In this document: piece after piece, positions 1 to 8,687 of the stretch
Layout: each line of letters starts with the position of its first letter
How positions within the stretch are numbered: position 1 is the stretch's first letter
Assembly (NCBI GenBank): GCA_947588755.1
Contig: CANPZB010000011.1
Coordinates: 1 to 44,144, forward strand
Source: Candidatus Gastranaerophilales bacterium
GTDB lineage: Bacteria > Cyanobacteriota > Vampirovibrionia > Gastranaerophilales > Gastranaerophilaceae
DNA: 44,144 nucleotides
Direction of reading: 5' to 3'
Translations under genes and position numbers: made by a program
The notes under the pieces: generated by a model
Database searches by the model: none
What the model saw: the letters and a program-made list of their open reading frames with translations, nothing else
What the model was told of the DNA's origin: nothing

Positions 1-195
1 AAGTGGGGAACAGATATGTTTGAATTTGATGTAGAATCCGGTAAAATTGTTCCTTGCGGTATAGGAAAGGATATTAAAGAATGTTTAGATGAAGGCTATT
101 TTTGTACGGCTTGGGTAATTGCAAATGAAAACATGGATTATTTGCATTGTCCTGAAAAACTAAGCTGGGAAGGGAAACATAGATGTTCTGACTAA
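1..195 (+). CDS. Type IV pilin-like protein, C-terminal fragment (cut by window edge)
   Basis: The reading frame is open from the first base and ends at TAA 193-195, giving the last 64 residues of a protein whose start lies outside the window. The end reads CTAWVIANENMDYLHC, then LSWEGKHRCSD. This matches the C-termini of the full pilin-like proteins at 32811-33752 and 42880-43623, including three cysteines that could form disulfides in the pilin head. The upstream motif GTDMFEF corresponds to the GKDxFxF segment of those paralogues. By analogy it should carry a prepilin N-terminal helix and be exported and assembled by a type IV pilus or type II secretion-like machine. Its regulator gene is not visible. 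Confidence 0.8.
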   Translation, partial: KWGTDMFEFDVESGKIVPCGIGKDIKECLDEGYFCTAWVIANENMDYLHCPEKLSWEGKHRCSD

Positions 196-199
196 AACG

Positions 200-396
200 G
201 TGTGAAAGGTGAAATGTGAAAAGTGAGAGGTGAGAGCGGATTGCGAGCTGAGGGCGAGGTTTGACGGCGAAATGACGAAGTTATTGCAGACGTCAACCGC
301 AGACCCGTTAAACGCGAGCAACCAAGCAGGTTCTTTTCGGCACTTCGTGCAAGATAATTGGCTAAATTGCTTCGCATTCGCTCGCAATGACGGGAC
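200..396 (+). repeat. Dispersed repeat, copy A (downstream of a pilin gene)
   Basis: The block starts with degenerate GTGAAAAG-type units (about 200-236) and continues with about 160 bp of unique-looking sequence ending in CGCAATGACGGGAC. The same block recurs in the same orientation at 33773-33963, also just behind a pilin stop codon; by eye I count nine substitutions and no gaps across the last 160 bp. It contains a small hairpin GCAC-TTC-GTGC at 340-350. An open frame on the minus strand (192-404) is conserved in the other copy only because the DNA is repeated, so I do not call it a gene. Confidence 0.85.
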
Positions 397-469
397 AAAT
401 CCAAGACGTTTCAGGGTCTTTTATGAATCGGTTCTGTGCAATTAAGATACTGAACCAATGCCACGAAAT

Positions 470-640
470 AAGATGCTGAAACAAGTTCAGCATGACATGT
501 TATTGTTCAGGATGACATGGTGGGAGTACAGGATGACATGTGGTGTTACTTTCCCCTGCCCCAACGTCCGCAAATCCGCAAGTTCAGGATGACATGGGGT
601 GGTTCAGTGTGACATGGAGAGAGTTCAGGATAACATAGTG
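470..640. repeat. Cluster of TTCAGGATGACATG-type repeat monomers
   Basis: The unit TTCAGGATGACATG or a close variant occurs at least six times here (around 486-499, 507-520, 526-539, 582-595, 603-617, 621-636). The first unit forms a hairpin, ATGCTGAA 473-480 pairing with TTCAGCAT 486-493 across a 5-nt loop. Around 565-580 lies GTCCGCAAATCCGCA, which recurs in the leader-coding part of the pilin at 32811 and in the island near 34270. Nothing else coding is visible between 196 and 752. Confidence 0.75.
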
Positions 641-674
641 TAGTGTATATGTTCCGATAAATAATTTTAATGAA

Positions 675-710
675 AAAGACTTATCTTCGCTGATAAGTCT
701 TTCTTTTCCT
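675..710. terminator. Bidirectional Rho-independent terminator
   Basis: A perfect 11-bp stem (AAAGACTTATC 675-685 with GATAAGTCTTT 692-702) closes a TTCGCT loop. The plus strand continues into CTTTTCC and the minus strand into a T-rich tract. It lies just beyond the stop of the minus-strand EF-hand gene and is its likely terminator; it may also stop plus-strand readthrough from the repeat island. Confidence 0.8.
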
Positions 711-752
711 ATTGTACTTTTTCTTTTCAATAAATGAAAAAAGTTAACGTTA

Positions 753-1304
753 CTAAGAATTGTAATTTTTATATTTATAACTCAAAATACTGTAGCTGTC
801 CGAAGCAGACGATGAATCGTCGCCGTAGAATACCGAAATATCCGTTGCACGACGGTTATTAAATTCGTCCTCTTTTTCCATTCTGGCAGCGTTTATGTCA
901 TAGGCGGAAATTTCTTCGCTTGTTATTCTGCCGTCGTGGTTTGCATCCATATCATCAAAATGTTCAAGAATTTTGTTCATGGTTTCCTGAGAAAGCCCGC
1001 TTGAACCCGTTGCAAAAAGCTGGGTGAGTTCCGATTTTGTAAGTCCTTGTCTTGAAATAAGATTTGTTAAGTTACTCATTTCTTCTGCAGATATAATTCC
1101 GTCGCCGTCTTTATCAATATTTTTAAAGTTCGTTTGCAAATACGATGCAAAAGACTGGTTAACCAAATTTGCGGTAGTTGTTTTTGTTCTTGCTTCGTTA
1201 ATGTTTTCAAGCGTTAAGCCTTCGGGATATAAAGATGCAAGTTGAGAATAAGTTCCGCTTAAACCTGCGTATATTCCGGATAATAATCCGTTACCTTTAC
1301 TCAT
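753..1304 (-). CDS. EF-hand calcium-binding protein
   Basis: This 183-residue protein has two canonical 12-residue EF-hand loops, DKDGDGIISAEE (residues 64-75) and DANHDGRITSEE (120-131). Each has acidic residues at positions 1, 3, 5 and 12 and Gly at 6. They are separated by about 45 residues of helix-prone sequence, a calmodulin-like pair. There is no signal peptide or membrane segment; the N-terminus is Gly/Ser-rich and the tail Ser/Tyr-rich. The start is supported by AGAGG about 7 nt upstream. A terminator follows at 675-710, so it is probably monocistronic. Calcium binding is a confident inference from the loops; the cellular role is unknown. Confidence 0.85.
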   Translation of the reverse strand: MSKGNGLLSGIYAGLSGTYSQLASLYPEGLTLENINEARTKTTTANLVNQSFASYLQTNFKNIDKDGDGIISAEEMSNLTNLISRQGLTKSELTQLFATGSSGLSQETMNKILEHFDDMDANHDGRITSEEISAYDINAARMEKEDEFNNRRATDISVFYGDDSSSASDSYSILSYKYKNYNS

Positions 1305-1379
1305 AAATTAACCTCTTATTGTAAATCATTTTTATTTTAATTATTTTTTACAACAAGTCAAACATTCATTCGTAGGATA

Positions 1380-2936
1380 TTATGCAGTTTTTTTAATTTT
1401 TTTCATGAAAAACAGTAAAGGTATAACCCCGAAGCATAAAAGTCCGAAAATTCTGAATGAGTCTATAAATGCCCATAAAGTGGACTGCTGTATAAGTTGT
1501 CTGTAGAGTGAATATTGTGCCATATATTGAGCAACGGCGGTTTGTGTGTATTGCATCAAAGCACCTGCGGTAGACTGCATTCTTTCTATAAAAGCAGGAT
1601 TTAAGTCATTCATAACTCCCACCATCATATACTGGTGAACCTGTGCATACCGCGTTAACATCGTTGCAACAAGTGATGTTCCGATAGCACTGCCAATGTT
1701 TTTCAGCAGGTTTTGGATACCCGTTGCGTTGGTCATTTGATCGTTTCTTAAAGTATCAACCGATAAATTCATTATCGGTATCATCGAAAGTCCCATACCC
1801 ATTCCCATAATAAAATTTGGTATAACGATATTCATATTGGCTATTTGCAAATTTAAAGCCCCGAAAGCGAGACTTGAAGCCCCGATTAACGAAAGCCCCA
1901 GAATAACAAGAAGTCTGTTATCAACTTTGTTGGATATCGTTCCGACAAGCACCATTGAAATCATACTGCCAAAACCTCTCGGCATCATTGCGGCACCGCT
2001 TAAAAAAGCGGTATAACCCATCATATTCTGCAAAAACTGAGGTAAAATTGCCAGTGAAGCATACAAAACGGCTTGTATGACAACCTGAATAAAAGTTCCG
2101 GCGGAAAAGTTTCTGTCTTTAAAAATTGATAAATCAATGAGTGAATTCTTATTTCTTATCTGCGAGCGGAAGAATAACACACATGCGACAAGCGAAACCC
2201 CGAAAGTCCAGCGAATCCATGTCGCATTAAACCAGTCCGCATTATTACCTTTATCCAGTACGACCTGTAATGATATCAGCCAAACAGTTAAATAAAAGAA
2301 ACCTAATGCGTCAATTTTAACATTTTTTTGCCGTTTGGCATAAGGCGGGTCCTCAATAAGTTTTTTGGAAAGAATTGCAGCTATACACCCCAGAGGTATG
2401 TTTATGTAAAAAATCCACGGCCATGTCCAGTTGTCGGTTATCCAACCGCCCATTACGGGCCCTAAAATCGGGGCAATAATTATTCCCATACCAAAAACAG
2501 CCATTGCCAGAGCTCTTTTTTCCTTAGGAAAACTTTCCAGCATTACAGCCTGTGAAATCGGTAATATTCCGCCGCCGCCAAAACCCTGAAGTATTCTTGC
2601 AAAAATCATAAATTCAATATTCTTTGCCAGACCGCAAAGCATTGAAGATATCGTAAACATTAAAATACTTATTATAAAAAAGTTTTTACGCCCGAATAGT
2701 TTACTGAAAAAATCTACGGCGGGAATAACAATACCCGCAGCAATAAGATAACTTGTTAAAATCCACATTGACTCATCACGTGTTGCGGAAAAACTTCCCG
2801 CCATGTGAGGCAAAGCTACGTTCCCTATAGTGCCGTCCAAAACATATATAAAAACGGCAAGCATAACGGGTATTACCATTATCCATGGATTTATTGAAGG
2901 CTGCCATTCTTGTTGAGAAATTTGGTTTTCACTCAT
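1380..2936 (-). CDS. emrB: MFS multidrug exporter, DHA2 (EmrB/QacA) family, copy 1
   Basis: This 518-residue protein has the roughly 14 hydrophobic segments expected of the DHA2 drug:H+ antiporter family. The loop after the second segment has a degenerate motif A with FGRKNFF, and segment five carries motif C, GPVMGGWITDNW. It is the last gene of a minus-strand operon, starting one base after the preceding paralogue stops, so the two are probably translationally coupled. Together with the adaptor at 4509-5519 and the outer-membrane channel at 6100-7497 it should form a tripartite pump expelling hydrophobic compounds to the exterior. Substrates cannot be read from the sequence. Confidence 0.93.
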   Translation of the reverse strand: MSENQISQQEWQPSINPWIMVIPVMLAVFIYVLDGTIGNVALPHMAGSFSATRDESMWILTSYLIAAGIVIPAVDFFSKLFGRKNFFIISILMFTISSMLCGLAKNIEFMIFARILQGFGGGGILPISQAVMLESFPKEKRALAMAVFGMGIIIAPILGPVMGGWITDNWTWPWIFYINIPLGCIAAILSKKLIEDPPYAKRQKNVKIDALGFFYLTVWLISLQVVLDKGNNADWFNATWIRWTFGVSLVACVLFFRSQIRNKNSLIDLSIFKDRNFSAGTFIQVVIQAVLYASLAILPQFLQNMMGYTAFLSGAAMMPRGFGSMISMVLVGTISNKVDNRLLVILGLSLIGASSLAFGALNLQIANMNIVIPNFIMGMGMGLSMIPIMNLSVDTLRNDQMTNATGIQNLLKNIGSAIGTSLVATMLTRYAQVHQYMMVGVMNDLNPAFIERMQSTAGALMQYTQTAVAQYMAQYSLYRQLIQQSTLWAFIDSFRIFGLLCFGVIPLLFFMKKIKKTA

Positions 2937-2937
2937 A

Positions 2938-4509
2938 TTATACCTGTCCGGTTTTCTTCTCTCCTTTTAATAGAAGCATAAAAGGAACTAAAATAAAACA
3001 AGCTATGGCAAATATCTTAAAAGTTGTCATATATGCACAAAATGCAGATTGCTGTATAAGCTGATTATATAACATTTTTGCAGCCATATAAGTTGAATTT
3101 AACATATCGCCAGCCTGATTAATAAATGCCCCCGCATACATACTTAATCTGTCAGCGTAAGAGGTATTTAATTCGGTCATATTTTTCACTAATCCGTTTT
3201 GATGAACCTGTGAAAATCTTGATATCATTGTCGCAACAAGCGACGTTCCGATAGCACCGCCTATCGTTTTTAATAAATTCTGCAAACCCGATGCATTGGT
3301 CATTTGTTCGTTTCTCAAAGTTATACACGAAAGTGTCGTTATAGGCATAAACGAAAGAACAAGCCCGATACCGAATATAAAATTAGGAATGGCAATGTTC
3401 ATGGGGTTAATATCCAAATTTAAAAGTCCGAGCATCCATCCGCCGATACTCAAACAGCTTAAACCGATAATACCGTACATTTTATAGGTAATTTTTCCGC
3501 CCACAACCGCAAAAAATGCCAGAGCAAGAAGTGAGCCTAAACCTCTCGGCATTATTGCAACACCGCTTAAAAATGCATCGTAACCAAGCATTATTTGAAG
3601 CATTTGAGGTAAAATAGCCACAGAAGCAAGCATTACGGCGTTAATCAGGATTAACATAACAGTTCCCGTAAGGTAATTAAAATCCTTAAATACGTCCAGC
3701 TTAACCAGCGGATTTTTACCTTTAATCTGCGTATAGAAAAACAACACACAGCCCAGTAATGCTACTGCCGTAAACCAGCAAATCCATGGTGCATTAAACC
3801 AGTCCGCATCGTTACCTTTATCAAATACAATCTGTAACGGCACAAGCCATACGCATAACCACAAAAAACCAAATTTATCCAGATGTATATTTTTCTGTTT
3901 TTGAACGTAAGGCGGGTCTTGAAGAAATTTTTTCGCAAGTGCTATACAGAAAAACCCTATCGGCACATTTATAAAGAAAATATATGGCCATGACCAGTTT
4001 TCCGTAATCCAACCGCCCATTACAGGCCCTAAAATCGGGGCAAAAATTACTACAAGTCCGAATAATGCCATTGCTTTATTGCGTTCTTCGCCTTTAAAGC
4101 TTTCCATTGTAATCGCCTGTGCCATAGGCATTAAACATCCGCCCCCGACACCCTGCAAAGCTCTTGAAATTACAATCATACCGATAGAAGTTGATATTCC
4201 GCAAAGAAACGATGCAATAGTAAAAATAAATACCCCGAGCATAAAAAAATTCTTTCTTCCGAAAAATTTGCAGAAAAAGTCTATCATCGGGATTACAATA
4301 CTGCTTGCCATCAAGTAACTTGTCAAAACCCAAATCGATTCTTGCGAACTCACGGAATATGAACCCGCAATGTGGGGCAGTGCCACGTTTGCTACCGTTT
4401 CATCAAGAGCATACATAAACGTAGCCGTTATGACAGGAAGCAGCATCAGCCAAGGATTAACGTCAGGTTTCCATTCTTGTTCTGTTGTAATATTTGTTTC
4501 TTCCGGCAT
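2938..4509 (-). CDS. emrB: MFS multidrug exporter, DHA2 (EmrB/QacA) family, copy 2
   Basis: This 523-residue, 14-segment transporter is strongly similar along its whole length to its downstream neighbour: the same FGRKNFF loop, the same GPVMGGWITENW motif C, and the same PWLMLLPVI-type first segment. It arose by tandem duplication or ancient pairing. Its ATG overlaps the stop codon of the adaptor gene by one base (TAATG), a classic coupled junction. Two EmrB-type proteins with one adaptor is unusual; EmrB usually works alone or as a dimer with EmrA. The two could form a heterodimer or handle different drugs. Family assignment is secure; the pairing is inference. Confidence 0.93.
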   Translation of the reverse strand: MPEETNITTEQEWKPDVNPWLMLLPVITATFMYALDETVANVALPHIAGSYSVSSQESIWVLTSYLMASSIVIPMIDFFCKFFGRKNFFMLGVFIFTIASFLCGISTSIGMIVISRALQGVGGGCLMPMAQAITMESFKGEERNKAMALFGLVVIFAPILGPVMGGWITENWSWPYIFFINVPIGFFCIALAKKFLQDPPYVQKQKNIHLDKFGFLWLCVWLVPLQIVFDKGNDADWFNAPWICWFTAVALLGCVLFFYTQIKGKNPLVKLDVFKDFNYLTGTVMLILINAVMLASVAILPQMLQIMLGYDAFLSGVAIMPRGLGSLLALAFFAVVGGKITYKMYGIIGLSCLSIGGWMLGLLNLDINPMNIAIPNFIFGIGLVLSFMPITTLSCITLRNEQMTNASGLQNLLKTIGGAIGTSLVATMISRFSQVHQNGLVKNMTELNTSYADRLSMYAGAFINQAGDMLNSTYMAAKMLYNQLIQQSAFCAYMTTFKIFAIACFILVPFMLLLKGEKKTGQV

Positions 4510-5519
4510 TATTTAACTCTAACTTTTGGTACAACGGACATTCCGGGGACAATATTATATTTGTCCGTATCAATATGTTCTGTAAATACGATTTTTACGG
4601 GTATTCTTTGAACGATTTTTACAAATGAACCTACGGCATTTTCAGGCGGGAATAAGCTTGATTTTGCACCTGATGCCCTTTGAATACTGTCGACTTTACC
4701 TTTAAAAATCTTATTGGGATAAGTATCTATCTTAATTGATACTTCCTGACCGGGTTTCATTTTGCGAAGCTGATTTTCTTTATAATTCGCCACAATCCAG
4801 ACATTTTCGGGAACAATTACAAACAAAGGCGTTCCCACATTGACGTACATACCTTTTTCAACACGTCTTGAAGCCACCGTACCGGATTGAGGTGCATAAA
4901 TGTTCGTATAATCCAAATCCAATTTGGCTTTATCTCTGAGTGCTTTGATTTCTTTTAAGTCTGCATCTGCAACTTTATTTCCGCCCTGTGATAACAATGC
5001 TTCTTCGGATTGTGTTAAGTTAGCCTGAGCAGAATCGTATTTTGCCTGAGCGGCGTCAAGAGTTTGTTTTGAAACAGCACCCTGCTCAAAAAGATTTTGA
5101 TATCTTTCCAAATCTTTTTTCGCAACATCTATATTTGACTGTGAAGCTTTAAAATTAGCCTTTGCATTTTTTTGATTTAACAAAGTTCTTTCATATCTTG
5201 CTTGTGCTTGAGCAAGTTTAACTTCGTAATCCGCAGGATCTATTTTTGCAACCAAATCACCTTCATTAACCTTTTGGTTATCGGTGATATATACATCGGT
5301 AATTTGACCGCTCACACGCGGAGCAACTTGCACCGTTGTAGTTTCCACATAAGCATCGTCCGTTGTTTGATATACCAATGCATCATGTACAAAATACAGT
5401 ACCGCACAAGCAATTATTATACCTACACCTATAACAAAAAATCTTTTAAACGGTTTGTGTTTTTTTTCCTGCGTATTTTCTTCCTGTGTACTTTGTTCAA
5501 TTTCTTTTTGTTCTTCCAT
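4509..5519 (-). CDS. emrA: EmrA/HlyD-family membrane fusion (periplasmic adaptor) protein
   Basis: This 336-residue adaptor has a charged cytoplasmic N-terminus and one membrane anchor (about residues 27-46). A beta-barrel/lipoyl half-motif follows (APRVSGQITDVYI), then a long coiled-coil hairpin (about 85-180), the second lipoyl half (APQSGTVASRRV) and a C-terminal beta domain. This is the layout of EmrA, which bridges an inner-membrane MFS pump to a TolC-type channel. I chose ATG 5519 because GAGG lies 5 nt before it; an in-frame GTG at 5525 falls inside that Shine-Dalgarno sequence. The gene follows marR closely and overlaps the first emrB by one base. Confidence 0.93.
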   Translation of the reverse strand: MEEQKEIEQSTQEENTQEKKHKPFKRFFVIGVGIIIACAVLYFVHDALVYQTTDDAYVETTTVQVAPRVSGQITDVYITDNQKVNEGDLVAKIDPADYEVKLAQAQARYERTLLNQKNAKANFKASQSNIDVAKKDLERYQNLFEQGAVSKQTLDAAQAKYDSAQANLTQSEEALLSQGGNKVADADLKEIKALRDKAKLDLDYTNIYAPQSGTVASRRVEKGMYVNVGTPLFVIVPENVWIVANYKENQLRKMKPGQEVSIKIDTYPNKIFKGKVDSIQRASGAKSSLFPPENAVGSFVKIVQRIPVKIVFTEHIDTDKYNIVPGMSVVPKVRVK

Positions 5520-5526
5520 TTTCACC

Positions 5527-5976
5527 TCATATATTAATTTTTACGGATTTTCCCAAATTTATTCTAAACTTTTTTATAACATTTTTAACTTTTTCAACTT
5601 CATCTGAAGATATTTTCCTTACGGTGCCGTTAATATAAGTTTTCAAAGTATTATTAACATTTTCAAGTTTTTCAATACCTTTTTCGGTAATACGGGTTTT
5701 CTTAACGAGTCTGTTATTTTTAGTATCAATATATCTTTCAATAAATTCTTTCATCTCAAGGCTGTCAAGAATTCTTCCCGTATTTGCCCTGTCTTTCAGA
5801 ATAAGTTTTGCCAAATCTCTCTGACAAATTCCGTCATTTATTGAAATAGTATCGAGAGTCACGTACTCATCGGGTGATATATCCGTTCCCAACTTGCGAA
5901 AAAGCTGTTGGGATAACTTTTTCAATAATCTTCCGGTTTGTTCTAATTCATAATTTATGCTGTCTGTATAATGCAT
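5527..5976 (-). CDS. MarR-family transcriptional regulator
   Basis: This 149-residue protein has the MarR winged-helix layout. An N-terminal dimerisation helix is followed by a recognition region (ICQRDLAKLILKDRANTGRI, residues about 51-70), a wing with conserved arginines (NNRLVKKTRITEKG), and a long C-terminal helix. It is first in the efflux operon and divergent from the outer-membrane channel gene. It therefore probably represses both directions through the inverted repeat at 6007-6040 and releases DNA on binding a drug-like ligand. A TATAAT box at 5990-5995 lies only 13 nt before the ATG and no Shine-Dalgarno is visible, so the mRNA leader is very short. Confidence 0.92.
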   Translation of the reverse strand: MHYTDSINYELEQTGRLLKKLSQQLFRKLGTDISPDEYVTLDTISINDGICQRDLAKLILKDRANTGRILDSLEMKEFIERYIDTKNNRLVKKTRITEKGIEKLENVNNTLKTYINGTVRKISSDEVEKVKNVIKKFRINLGKSVKINI

Positions 5977-6006
5977 TATTCTGTTTTTTATTATAATTTG
6001 AACACT

Positions 6007-6040
6007 TTGTTGTAAAAAAAACTTGTTGCATTTACAACAA
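6007..6040. promoter_or_regulatory. Inverted-repeat operator between marR and the efflux channel gene
   Basis: Three related half-sites lie in the divergent promoter region: TTGTTGTAAA (6007-6016), TTGTTG (6023-6028) and TTTACAACAA (6031-6040). The first and last are a perfect 10-bp inverted repeat; the second and last form the near-palindrome TTGTTG-N6-CAACAA. The site is adjacent to the marR -10 box at 5990-5995. MarR proteins typically bind such dyads of 16-20 bp, so this is the natural candidate operator. It is visible in sequence only; binding is inferred. Confidence 0.65.
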
Positions 6041-6099
6041 TATTATGCTAACATTTAATTATAGAAAAAGCAAGTATTTTACATAAGGTTTAAAAAGAA

Positions 6100-7497
6100 G
6101 TGAAAAAGATAATAACTATTGCATTATTAACAAGTATTATGAGTTTGAACGTAATGCCGGCATTTACCGCCGAAAACGAAACTCAAACACCAAAACAATT
6201 CAAAAGCATGATAAAGAAAAACAAAAAAACATCCGATGATTACAAATTTGCTTATGTGAATATGAATTGGTGGGAAAATTTTAACGATGATATTCTTACG
6301 GGATATATAGAAAAAGCAATTATCAATAACTACGATTTGAAAATGGCAACACTAAACGTTGATGAATATTATCAAAACGTAAAAGCACAGCTTGCCAATG
6401 AATTACCTTCCGTATCGGCGGGTTTCGGGCCGGGATTAATAAAAATGCCGGGTGCAACAAACACAGCAATGAATTTTGGCTTGCCGATGGTTGTTCAGTA
6501 TGAAGCCGATATATTTTTGAAAAATCATGACAAAACAAAGTCAGCAAAAAAACTTTACGAAGGTTCAAAACTTGATGAACGTGCCGCATATATCGCAATA
6601 GCATCAGCCGTAGGAACTACTTACATTAATATTACAAATTTGGACAAAATAATTGCCTTGCAGGAAGAAATTGTTAATATAAGGGAAGAAATTTATAAAC
6701 TCATGCTTGCCAGCAACCATGAAGGATTAACATCTTCCGCGGATACGGTAAAAGCCAACAAGGCTCTTGTTAACGGGCAAACTGATTTAATAGAATTGAA
6801 AAAACAAAGGGAACAATTACTTCACCGGCTTTGTGTTCTGGTAGGGGAAAGTCCCGAAAATTCCGACTCTATTGAAAGAACTTCTCTGGACAGTATAAAT
6901 TATCAATTTAATATTCCCGATAACATTCCGTCGGAAATAATAACTCAGCGTCCTGATTATATGAAAGCCGAATTAATGGTTGAAAAAGCAGGTATAGATG
7001 TAAAAATTGCAAAAAAAGAGTTTTTACCCTCAATAAATATCCTCGGCGGCGGCTTGTTTAATTCAAAAGATATCGGCAGTTTATTTACTACAAAAAATAT
7101 GCTTCTCGGTGTAGCCGGCGGTTTGATGACACCCATATTTACGGGCGGTTCTCTTGTCGCTAATTTGAGGTTGAAAAAAGCAACTTATGAAAGAGTTTTG
7201 CAAAATTATTATAAAACTAACCTGACCTCCATTCAGGAAATAAATGATGCTCTTGTAGCTTCACGGCTTGACAGAGACAAAATGCTCCAAACTGAAAAGC
7301 AGTATAATCTTGAAAAATCTGACTACAAATACAATGAACATAAATATAATCAGGGAACTATTTCCAAACTTGATTTAATTCAACACAAGGAAAATTTATT
7401 AACTATAGAAAAACTTGTATCACAGCAAAAAATTGAATGCATGGTTGATGCAATAAGTTTATATAAGGCAACGGGCAGTAAACCCTATGCATTATAA
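6100..7497 (+). CDS. Outer-membrane efflux channel (TolC/NodT type)
   Basis: This 465-residue protein starts with GTG and a classic signal peptide (KKIITIALLTSIMSL, cleavage near residues 23-24, no lipobox cysteine). Two long alpha-helical repeats follow, each of the OEP family: NYDLKMATLNVDEYYQNVKA near residue 80 and IDVKIAKKEFLPSINILGG near 305. The ITQRPDYMKAELMVEKA motif is typical of NodT/OprM-like channels. It is divergent from marR-emrA-emrB-emrB and completes a tripartite pump crossing both membranes, which implies a diderm envelope. A Shine-Dalgarno-like AAGG lies about 11 nt upstream. It ends at the terminator 7516-7558. Confidence 0.9.
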   Translation: MKKIITIALLTSIMSLNVMPAFTAENETQTPKQFKSMIKKNKKTSDDYKFAYVNMNWWENFNDDILTGYIEKAIINNYDLKMATLNVDEYYQNVKAQLANELPSVSAGFGPGLIKMPGATNTAMNFGLPMVVQYEADIFLKNHDKTKSAKKLYEGSKLDERAAYIAIASAVGTTYINITNLDKIIALQEEIVNIREEIYKLMLASNHEGLTSSADTVKANKALVNGQTDLIELKKQREQLLHRLCVLVGESPENSDSIERTSLDSINYQFNIPDNIPSEIITQRPDYMKAELMVEKAGIDVKIAKKEFLPSINILGGGLFNSKDIGSLFTTKNMLLGVAGGLMTPIFTGGSLVANLRLKKATYERVLQNYYKTNLTSIQEINDALVASRLDRDKMLQTEKQYNLEKSDYKYNEHKYNQGTISKLDLIQHKENLLTIEKLVSQQKIECMVDAISLYKATGSKPYAL

Positions 7498-7515
7498 AGT
7501 TTAATTAAAATTTCT

Positions 7516-7558
7516 ACCGGCAAAACAGTAAAACCTCCTTTCATTGCCGGTTTTTTTT
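7516..7558 (+). terminator. Rho-independent terminator of the efflux channel gene
   Basis: ACCGGCAA (7516-7523) pairs perfectly with TTGCCGGT (7544-7551), followed by a run of eight T. The convergent prmC gene ends at 7557, so its last codons overlap the T-run. Confidence 0.85.
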
Positions 7559-8384
7559 ATGCTCTTGCACATATAACTCTGTCAATTCCCGCCAAATCTT
7601 TTGTTATACTCAAATCTTTAAATCCGCAGGAGTTAAGTATTTCGGCAACAAATTTTGACTGATTTTGTCCCAGTTCAAATATTATATACCCGTTTTTATT
7701 CAAAAATTTATGAGCATTTTCGGTTATTTTTTTATAAAATTCAATACCTTTTTCATCGCTTGCATACAAAGCAATATCGGGTTCAAATCGAACTTCCTTT
7801 TGAATATCATTTTTTAAAGCAGCGGGAATATACGGCGGATTGGAAACAATAATATCGAATTTTTCATCATCTTTTACGTTAGAAAATATATCAGACTTAC
7901 GAAATATGGCTTTGTTAAACAAATTAAGACGGGAAGCATTATCCAGAGCAGTGTTTAAGGCTTCTTTGGAAATATCAAGACCTATAACCCGACATTCGGT
8001 ATGTTTTGCTATCATACATGCAATACATCCCGAACCCGTTCCTATATCCAATGCGGTTTTTAAATTGTTTTCCTTAATAATGTCAACGGCTTTTCTTACA
8101 AGGATTTCCGTTTCATCACGCGGAATAAGAACGGAAGGATTAACAATAAATTTTTCTCCCATAAAATCCGCAAAACCTGTAATATGTTGTATCGGCATAC
8201 GTGTTTTGGCTCTTTGAACAGCTTTTTCCCGAACTGTTTTCATTTTTTCCGTATCCGGCTTGTTACCGAGAAGAATATCTTTTACGCCATATTGTGCAAA
8301 ATGCTCTAAAAGCATTTTAACTTCAATTTCCGCTTCATTTGGTTCTATACCGCTGTCGGTCAAAATTTTTACAATATCTCTCAT
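7557..8384 (-). CDS. prmC: Peptide chain release factor N5-glutamine methyltransferase PrmC
   Basis: PrmC methylates the glutamine of the GGQ motif in release factors RF1 and RF2, using S-adenosylmethionine. The protein shows the helical N-terminal release-factor-binding domain, SAM motif I (LDIGTGSGCIACMIA, near residue 115) and the signature NPPY (VSNPPYIPA, near residue 185). I chose ATG 8384 (275 residues); an upstream in-frame TTG at 8393 would add three residues but leaves no room for a ribosome-binding site. In many bacteria prmC sits behind prfA; here prfA is not adjacent. Confidence 0.93.
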   Translation of the reverse strand: MRDIVKILTDSGIEPNEAEIEVKMLLEHFAQYGVKDILLGNKPDTEKMKTVREKAVQRAKTRMPIQHITGFADFMGEKFIVNPSVLIPRDETEILVRKAVDIIKENNLKTALDIGTGSGCIACMIAKHTECRVIGLDISKEALNTALDNASRLNLFNKAIFRKSDIFSNVKDDEKFDIIVSNPPYIPAALKNDIQKEVRFEPDIALYASDEKGIEFYKKITENAHKFLNKNGYIIFELGQNQSKFVAEILNSCGFKDLSITKDLAGIDRVICARA

Positions 8385-8504
8385 ATAAAACAACTACCCG
8401 CAACTTAACACGAAATAAAAATAACGAGATATAACTTTTAGGATTTCACAAACCGACAAATCATTATGTTATCGTGCAGTCCTCATAAAACTGTGTGCAT
8501 ATCC

Positions 8505-8687
8505 CTAACGTCTAAACAAATCTATGACCGAAAATTTGTGTGTGGATTCGGACTTGCCAAATTGCAACAACTTTCTAACAATAGGATTTGTCTGGCGAGA
8601 AAAACGGTGTTGTTCTAAAACTTCATTTTCTCTCATCTCTTGAGATTTCTCAATTACTCTTAAGTTTTGTTTGTTTCTCTCATCCAT
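8505..8687 (-). CDS. Small charged protein of unknown function
   Basis: The frame encodes 60 residues, rich in Arg, Glu, Gln and Ser, with no membrane segment and no recognised domain. Support for a real gene comes from its promoter: TTGTTT at 8717-8722, a 17-bp spacer, and TATAAT at 8694-8699, exactly 6 nt before the ATG. That fits a leaderless transcript, an arrangement shared with many genes in this window. Against it: short length and no family recognition. The 8394-8504 stretch downstream holds nothing I can identify. Confidence 0.45.
   Translation of the reverse strand: MDERNKQNLRVIEKSQEMRENEVLEQHRFSRQTNPIVRKLLQFGKSESTHKFSVIDLFRR

Noticed and set aside
192-404. Minus-strand open frame of 70 codons, conserved at 33749-34027
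   Set aside because: Its conservation follows from the DNA repeat itself; it has no ribosome-binding site, and the translated product is the known type of repeat read-through. The pilin leader at 28393 uses part of the same sequence, but as a fusion.
230-445. Plus-strand open frame of 71 codons in repeat copy A
   Set aside because: No Shine-Dalgarno or promoter, lies entirely in repeat DNA, and the matching frame is not preserved in copy B.
470-640. CRISPR array
   Set aside because: The repeated units are degenerate, irregularly spaced and separated by only a few bases, and no cas gene is present.
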